64,000 nt of DNA, taken from the NCBI GenBank assembly GCA_009599575.1, contig VWND01000003.1, positions 1,440,001-1,504,000 on the forward strand. Direction: 5' to 3'. Positions 57,712-64,000 of the stretch are shown one piece after another (position 1 is the first letter of the stretch; every line of letters begins with the position of its first letter). Made by a program: the position numbers and the translations under genes. This DNA comes from Blumeriella jaapii (taxonomy: Eukaryota > Ascomycota > Leotiomycetes > Helotiales > Drepanopezizaceae). The notes under the pieces are model-generated. The model made no database searches. It was not told the DNA's origin and saw nothing but the letters and a program-made list of their open reading frames with translations.

Positions 57712-59404
57712 ATGGCAACGTCCATTCGGACTGCAGTAGCTTCGGGCTCGGAGGTTTCAATGCAATCGCCTGTCAAACGACAATTCAACAATGGATCTTT
57801 CGCGCCACAGCCCCTCGCACCGCTGGCACCCGTGCGCCTGAAGAAGAAGTACAGACATGTCGCCGCGGCACATTCCATCCCAAAGACGTCGTGTCTTAGC
57901 CATGAATCCAAGGCTTCTCCCAGCTTCCTGGGCTTCAGGAACTTGATGGTCATCGTGCTCAGTCAGTTGTCTGCCAGCTGGAGCGGGGACGGGGAACTGA
58001 TGTGCAACCAGTTGTTGGCAATCTACGCTTGATGCTCGAGAACTTTAAGAAGGTATTGAATGTGTTCTTGAGACTTGATGAGGAGTCAGACTGATTTCAG
58101 TGCAGTACGGGGTGCTGATCTGTATACGATGCCACGATTACAAGCGACAGGACCTCATTCTCGGCGCCGCCTTATACTTCATCATCCCATGCCATCTCTT
58201 CCTCGCATACGTCGTTGAGTTGGTCGCTGCTCAGCAAGCGGAGCGGTCGATTCGAGCAGGCAAGAAGCGGTCTGGAACTGCCACGCCAGGAGGAAGCTAT
58301 GTCGCATCAGACGAGGAACGGCTGAAATTCCAATCGACATGGAAGATGATCGCATGGATCCACGGAGTCAATGCCTCCCTCTGCCTCCTCATCACATCCG
58401 TCATCGTCTACTTCTTCATTCACCACCCCCTCATTGGTACACTGAGTGAAGTCCACGCCCTCATCGTCTGGTTAAAGACAGCATCCTACGCTTTTACCAA
58501 CCGGGACCTTCGACACGCCTACCTCCACCCTTCGAAACGAGAAGAAGACGCCCTCCCAGAAATATACAGCCGCTGTCCATACCCGATGAACATCACCCTG
58601 AGTAACCTCACCTACTTCTGGTGGGCTCCTACGCTAGTCTACCAACCGGTATATCCGCGCACGAAGAAGGTTCGCTGGGTTTCGTTTTCAAGCGCCTGGC
58701 CGAAGTCTTTGGCCTCAATGCTTTCATGTGGATAGCGTCCGCCCAGTACGCAGCGCCCGTACTCCGCAACTCACTCGAAGAAATCGCCAACCTGAACCTC
58801 GTCTCCATCCTTGAGCGCCTCATGAAGCTTTCGACAATTTCTCTCGTGATTTGGCTTGCCGGCTTTTTCGCTCTCTTCCAATCCTTTCTCAACGCCTTGG
58901 CCGAAGTGACGAGATTCGGAGACAGGGAGTTCTACACGGATTGGTGGAACAGTCCAAGCGTGGGCGTGTATTGGCGGACGTGGAACAAGCCCGTATATCA
59001 GTTCATGAAGCGGCATGTGTTCTCGCCATTGGTCGGAAGGGGCTGGAGTACGGGAGCGGCGAGTATCGCCGTTTTTGTCTTCTCGGGGGTCTTGCATGAG
59101 TTCCTTGTTGGGATTCCCACGCATAATATTTTAGGTGCGTCAATACCTAACATTCATTACGGCCTGCGGACGCCTACTGATGTCGTGTTTAGGTGTTGCG
59201 TTTATTGGTATGGTGGCTCAATTGCCACTCATCGCCATCACGGCACCGCTGGAGAAGATGCAAGGTATCAATGGACGGATCATCGGGAACTGCATTTTCT
59301 GGGTCTCCTTCACGCTCATCGGACAACCGCTTGCAGCCCTTCTCTATTTCTTTGCCTGGCAAGCCAAGTATGGGTCCGTCAGCAGCCGGGCTGCAAAAAC
59401 ATAG
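57712..59404 (+). CDS. DGAT1: Diacylglycerol O-acyltransferase, DGAT1/ACAT-type MBOAT (one-base frame break)
   Basis: ER membrane enzyme that makes triacylglycerol (or sterol esters) from acyl-CoA. Exons are 57712-57961, 58012-58052, 58106-59134 and 59193-59404. Family marks are NLRLMLENFKK/YGVLI near the start, many membrane helices, FYTDWWNSPSVGVYWRTWNK and the active His in FSGVLHEFLVG. In exon 3 the frame breaks at 58676-58680: PRTKKVRW must join GFVFKRLAEVFGL, which needs one extra G in the GGG of CTGGGTTTC. With it the gene is 510 aa and every intron phase agrees. No splice signals flank the break. Divergent from PFS2 and convergent with RRP45 (90 bp). Confidence 0.92.
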
Positions 59405-59494
59405 CATAGCTTGCTTGCTTGCTTCACTTGGTATAGATATTATATACATAGCCGAACTCTGACCCAGAACTTTCATCACGTTCATAAGTTTCGC

Positions 59495-60527
59495 TCAGGA
59501 TACCCTATCATTTTCTGCTCTCAACTCCCTCTCCATTCCCCCTTTATCCCTCCTCTTAGCATCTTCCTCTAATCTCTTTGCAACAAACGCGCTCATCTCC
59601 TTAACCTTCGACCCGCGACCTCTACACACCTCAAGATTGTCAACGCATGCACAGGCACACCCCCTAACTTGGCGATTTGGCACACCTCACCGTGCCTATT
59701 CATTCCCACTGTCACACTTCCCTCCCTCAACTGCTCCTCCAGCAATCCCGCATCCAGAAGCACCTTTCTCCTTCTCCCCCTCCCCATCCTTACCAAGCAC
59801 ACTCTCCCCGTAGAAACTAAAAGTCACGCACAGCGGGAAATGTAACAGCGACAACTTGACCGGCTCCCTCTCCCGCCTCGAGTAAACGATAACCTCCTCG
59901 CCGCGGGTCTCCGTGTCCGGCTTCCGGAAATGCTGCAGCGCAGCTATGACACCCAAGCATGCCGCGTCGACGAGATTCCCGTCGTGGCTCAAAATGTGCA
60001 CGTCGGCGCGTATGTGCCACACCTTGCTGCCGGCAATCAGGCAGAGGGACTCGGTGTCGAGCGCGCCAGAGCGGCGGATCGTCTTTTCGAGGAGGCGCGA
60101 GAGCAGGGTTTCGGTGACGCTGGGCCGTGAGGAGGATTCGATCGCGGGGCTGAGGAGGGGAGAGAGTTCCGTGGTTATGGTGAAGAGGCCGTCGGTGGAA
60201 TGCGTGGGCAGAGGAGGGCAGATGGACGAGGAGATGTTGGTTAGGATTCTGTGGCAGGGTCAGTGAGGGATTCCGTGGAAGGCCAGGGCAGGGAACACGT
60301 GGGTTCGTAGAGACGGCCATCGAATTGAACGTAGAGCTCAGCGCAGAAAGTGATTTATCGTACCTCGTCTTCCCTAGCCTTAGGTCCACCACACCCAGCT
60401 CTTCTCCAAACTCCAGTTCCATGGCGCGATACTGATCGAATGCACGTCCATCGAGACGGATATTCTCCTGCAGCGCTTTGGCGAAGAATTGGCGCTCGTT
60501 GAGTGAGGGCTCGACTTCTCGGGGCAT
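59495..60527 (-). CDS. RRP45: Exosome core subunit RRP45 (two compensating indels)
   Basis: RNase PH-like subunit of the nuclear and cytoplasmic RNA exosome ring. Exons are 60527-60364 and 60248-59495 (305 aa), joined as LGKTR/ILTNISSSI. Family blocks are LNERQFFAKALQENIRLDGR, DGLFTITTELSPLLSPA, IRADVHILSHDGNLVDAACL and the C-terminal VLLDAGLLEEQLREGSVTV. The frame shifts by one at 59765-59767 (an AAA that should be AA before GTGCTT) and back near 59606-59611 (one base missing before AAGGTTAAGGAG), after which KVKEMSAFVAKRLEEDAKRR completes the protein. No plausible introns lie at either place. Confidence 0.92.
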
Positions 60528-60749
60528 GGTCGTGACGTTGTTGCGCGGGGTTTGTTGACCTTTGTCTCAAGTAGTGAGGGCGGAAAGAAAGTTACAAGTA
60601 TTATATTCTGCCGTGAGCTCAGAGCTTGGGTCGGAGGGCGGTGAGAGGAGCGCGCGGACCTTTTTCGGGGTGCAGCTTCGCGACTGGAGCAAGGCTACGA
60701 TTCTGCGTTTCCTCGTAACCACAGCACCAACTACCTATCTACAGCAACC
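60528..60749. promoter_or_regulatory. Bidirectional promoter, RRP45 and CWC15
   Basis: Only 222 bp between divergent start codons of two RNA-processing genes, so their core promoters overlap. Confidence 0.5.
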
Positions 60750-61892
60750 ATGACCACCGGTACGCCTTCTTCCCGTCCCGCCTGCATCTCGCTCGTGGCA
60801 TTGATTTGCATGTACTGACGACGTGACAAACAGCACACAGACCTACCTTCGACCCAGCCCGCGGCAAAGACGCCCAGCGCGGTCCGGCCTACCACCAGCG
60901 CCTCTTGCCCGCGCATACACAGCTCAAAGTGCGGCAGCCGGGGCAGGGAGGGGACGCAGACAAGCACGTTGTGGTGAGGGATCTGAGGCAGGAGTTGTTG
61001 CTGGCCGAGGCGGCGCATTTTGCGAAGGTCAAGGGGCGCCCGGCTGGTACGGTTGCGGTAGAGGAGACCGGAACGCAGGATGTGGGGGGCCCAAAGAGGT
61101 TGTTGGAAGGGGGAGAGGACCAGGAGGAAGAGGATCTGGAGAGGAAAAGGAGGCGAGTGTTGGAGGAGACGAGGGATATCGATGCCGATAGTGAGGACGA
61201 TGGGGAGGACGACAGCAGTGATGATGATGACAGGTGGGTTACACTTATTTCTCTCTGTCCACCGGCCTGGTCAGATTCAAAGAAGGGGGACAGATCCGCG
61301 GAACAAATTTATGTTCTATCTCCCGGAAGCTCAGTCCAGTGCCAGTGGTGGCCAAGACATCTTTAGCAATACTCGGGCTCGTTGTTATCCACCAGGAAGA
61401 CATTCGCTCACTGATTACAGCGACGAAGAAGATGAGACCGCAGAGCTACAAAGAGAACTGGAAAAGATCAAGAGGGAGAGAGCCGAAAAGAGGGAGCAAG
61501 AGGTATGTTGTCCAGACAAGCTTTCCAGCCCCCGTAATTTCTATATCTGACAGGACCCTGCAGGAGCGAGAGAAAGCAGCCGAGGAAGAAGCCGCGCGAG
61601 AACATGACATTGCCCTTGGAAATCCCCTGCTCAACACCAAATCTGATTTCAACGTCAAGCGCAGGTCAGGAACTTTCGTCTCTAGACGACTTCTATGCAC
61701 TGACGCCATTACAGATGGGACGACGATGTGGTTTTCAAAAATCAAGCTCGCGGAACAGATACCCGAGGCAAGAAAAAGGAATTCGTCAACGTAGGTCTCT
61801 TATGTAGAAACGATCGCTGGAGGATGACACTTGCTGATGCGAAATTGTAGGATCTCCTTCGGTCTGACTTCCACAAGCGTTTTATGAGGTGA
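60750..61892 (+). CDS. CWC15: Pre-mRNA splicing factor CWC15
   Basis: Spliceosomal protein of the Prp19-associated complex. Six exons: 60750-60759, 60834-61233, 61421-61502, 61564-61664, 61715-61790 and 61851-61892 (236 aa). The first exon has only ten nucleotides (MTT plus one base) and joins AHRPTFDPARGKD. The middle is acidic (DADSEDDGEDDSSDDDD), then a Glu/Arg-rich helix. The conserved C-terminus is NPLLNTKSDFNVKRRWDDDV, VVFKNQARG and DLLRSDFHKRFMR, split over the last three exons. All junctions have standard sites and the full frame is intact. Confidence 0.95.
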
Positions 61893-63161
61893 GTGAAAGT
61901 GCCCTTCTGGAGCAGGAATTTGCTGCTAAAATTTCGCTAGTAAATACGTGAGATGACGAGATTTGTCCACTGGCTCGCTGGACAGACAATTGGTCTAGGT
62001 TTAGATTGGGCGGGATTTGAGGGGAAGGATCCCGAAGCTCGGTTTTCAGCTCGACTTTCCCCAACTCGTAATTTTTTCCGAACATTGAAGCCCGGGAGCT
62101 TTGGCAAGATTCAGTTTTGAAATCGGAGTTGCTAAAAATGACAGCTGGCTCTCCTCGAACTCTCTAGAAAATGAAATACCATCCGCTGCAGCAATCTGAA
62201 CACATTCATCTCTATCCGGGGCTGTCGTCGAAAGCTGTTGATGCGTGGCAGTCAGATCCTCATGCTGTGACTGGATATACTGGCGCGCCACACTGTGCCA
62301 CGATTTTGATAGAGAAGCATGGCGGTCTCGCCGATCCTGACGGACGTCTCTCCTTGTTCTGTGAGGGGCCGAGCTCACCTCGAATAGCAGTCCTGGAATC
62401 GGGCACGCGGGTTGGGACGAGGGGCTGGAATCGGGTAAGGTACGGAAAGCCAGGTCATGATTCTGTTGGAATCCCAATCTGACCCCATGCAGCAGGTATG
62501 TACTGTAGTAGTGAAAGTCGCCAGCACACGACTAAGCGAGACCTGTTGACAACAAACGCCAATTCCATCTGCTCTGATCTGCTCTGCTCTGCGATTGAGC
62601 CCGAGACACCAAGAAAAGTCAATGCAAGCTGAACGCCGGTTCATGCTCAGCATCCGGCTCGCAGATGCACACACGAGGGCCTGGCTAATGCAGCGCAGCT
62701 TCATTAGTGCGGGGTTGAAAGCTGCTCCCCTCGCAGTCCCGCGATACCGAGCTCTCCCTCTCGCACTAGTCCTTGGTGTCTTGCTTTTCCTGATACTGTA
62801 GGAGCTGCACACGGCGAGCGGCGTGTCATGTAGTACCTACATCTTTATAGGTGCGAGTGATGTAGTTGAAATACGCGGCCAATTGAGTAGCGTCTTGCGC
62901 TACCGTCTCGGGTGGGCATGACGCAACGAGGCTCCGATTGATGAGTTGTTGACATTGAGGCACTTGTTGGTGGGCGTGAGGTCTCACATGCACTAACAGG
63001 TAACGAGGGAGATGGCAAGAGAGCTGTCAGGTGGGACTTGGCTCGATGTGATAAATACCTTCTACCCCCCTCCTGCTAATTCTTGCCTTCTCTCAACACC
63101 ATTTATTGACTTTCTCAAGATACCCAAAGAAATCCCTTCAATTGAAACTCAATTCGTCAAG
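61893..63161. other. Intergenic region, no gene seen
   Basis: 1.27 kb between CWC15 and the DDR48-like gene. Small ORFs on both strands carry no domain. The last 250 bp are the likely promoter and leader of the next gene. Confidence 0.55.
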
Positions 63162-64000
63162 ATGTCTAGCTACGACAACGATAATAACAACTCCGTAAGT
63201 TCCAACACACTCTTTTCTACAATGCCTGTGCTCCGGGGTTCTATCATGCTGACAGACTTCCGTTGCAGGGCTCATACGGATCCGGCAACCAGGATTCATA
63301 TGGTGTGAGTTTCATCTTCGCAGCATTGGCGCCTTCGCTTCAATGGCTGACTCGGGTCGAATCTTAGTCCTCAGGACGAGGAAGCGATAGTTATGGCTCT
63401 GGCAACAACGGCAATGATTCGTACGGAGTGAGTGTTTTCTCCCGGCCAATAATCGACAAACTGTGTAATGCTTTCGATGGATGCAAAGGCTGACTTGTCT
63501 TCAAAGTCTTCTGGACGTCAAGGCGGGAGTGATAGCTACGGCGTAAGAATCACCAGCACAAGCCATTGCTTTTCATTTTCGATACATGTCTCCTTCCACA
63601 GGGCCTCCAATCCACATGGGGAAGTAGGCAATCTGTAGCACAAAGGCTAATTTGTTACCAAGTCTTCTGGACGTCAAGGTGGAAGCGATAGCTACGGCGT
63701 AAGATCTCTCAATACAAGCCCAATTTTGTTCTCTTTCGCTCCTCCCACCCTCCCCCATGGCCAGAACTTCGTGGAAAAGCCCAAGCTCAAAATCTAACAT
63801 TCTCTTCATAGTCCAGCAACTCCCAGTCGGACTCATACGGTTCCAATACGCGAACTAGCGATTCGAGCGATACCTACGGCTCCAGCGGTCGAGGCAACAC
63901 AACCTCCGGAGGAAGTTACGGAGATGATGACTCCACCCTAGGCTCATCTGCCAGCCGCACGGGTGGTGGCGCATTTGGAGGCAACAACTCCTCGGGAGGG
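63162..64000 (+). CDS. DDR48-like DSYG-repeat protein built from mini-exons (cut by window end)
   Basis: Hydrophilic repeat protein resembling yeast Ddr48, a stress-induced protein with DSYGS repeats. Exons seen: 63162-63194, 63269-63304, 63368-63427, 63507-63542, 63663-63698 and 63812 onward, running off the window. Lengths are 33, 36, 60, 36 and 36 nt, every intron is phase 0, and each internal exon ends with DSYG. Exons 4 and 5 encode the same SSGRQGGSDSYG, and their flanking intron sequence is also similar, so they are a recent tandem duplication. Exon 6 carries diverged repeats (QSDSYGS, SDTYGSS) and Gly/Ser-rich sequence. No signal peptide or enzymatic motif. Function in stress tolerance is inferred from the repeat only. 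Confidence 0.85.

Noticed and set aside
60249..60363. Alternative exon (SAELYVQFDGRLYEP-like) between the RRP45 exons
   Set aside because: It looked like part of an RNase PH domain, but direct joining of LGKTR to ILTNISSSI matches the family and uses good splice sites.

Overview
This window comes from the nuclear genome of a filamentous ascomycete (Pezizomycotina). It has compact genes with short GT-AG introns (about 50-190 nt), many CTRAC-like branch sites, nuclear-encoded mitochondrial proteins (ATP synthase subunit 9, uL14m) and fungus-specific families (StuA-type APSES factor, Ecm14, BioDA, SET9). The order was not resolved. About two dozen protein genes and one intron-containing tRNA-Ser gene can be supported.

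Layout. 1-3660 is gene-free: a 150-bp inverted repeat, then about 3.3 kb of degenerate GTAA/GTCA tandem repeat with higher-order structure. 5.7-19.8 kb carries atp9, an epoxide hydrolase, a Sec7-PH ARF exchange factor and the pseudo-carboxypeptidase Ecm14, separated by intergenic DNA rich in an ACAGT/ACTGT pentamer. 19.9-21.3 kb holds a PAP2/Aur1-type membrane enzyme, followed by 3.5 kb with no supportable gene. 24.8-41 kb is gene-dense: BTB protein, StuA, SRP72, an augmin-like coiled-coil protein, an LrgB-like membrane protein, Pin1/Ess1, RPB9, uL14m and SET9. 42.6-50.2 kb has a GH16 enzyme and a biotin cluster: BioDA (-), BioB (+) and BioF (-), which together cover pimeloyl thioester to biotin. 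52-62 kb carries tRNA-Ser, the NUC1 endonuclease, PFS2, DGAT1, exosome RRP45 and CWC15. The right edge cuts a DDR48-like DSYG-repeat gene made of duplicated phase-0 mini-exons.

Many neighbours are divergent and share 0.2-0.7 kb promoters (stuA/SRP72, coiled-coil/LrgB, Pin1/RPB9, uL14m/SET9, bioDA/bioB, PFS2/DGAT1, RRP45/CWC15).

The most consequential observation is that six otherwise conserved genes (ECM14, SET9, bioDA, PFS2, DGAT1, RRP45) need eight single-base corrections, nearly all at short homopolymers, to stay in frame; a splice site of RPB9 sits on a similarly suspicious G run. This looks more like residual long-read indel error than mass pseudogenization, but it must be checked against reads or RNA before any gene is called broken. 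The most interesting genuine structures are the mini-exon array of the DDR48-like gene, the higher-order tandem array at the left end, and the biotin cluster.
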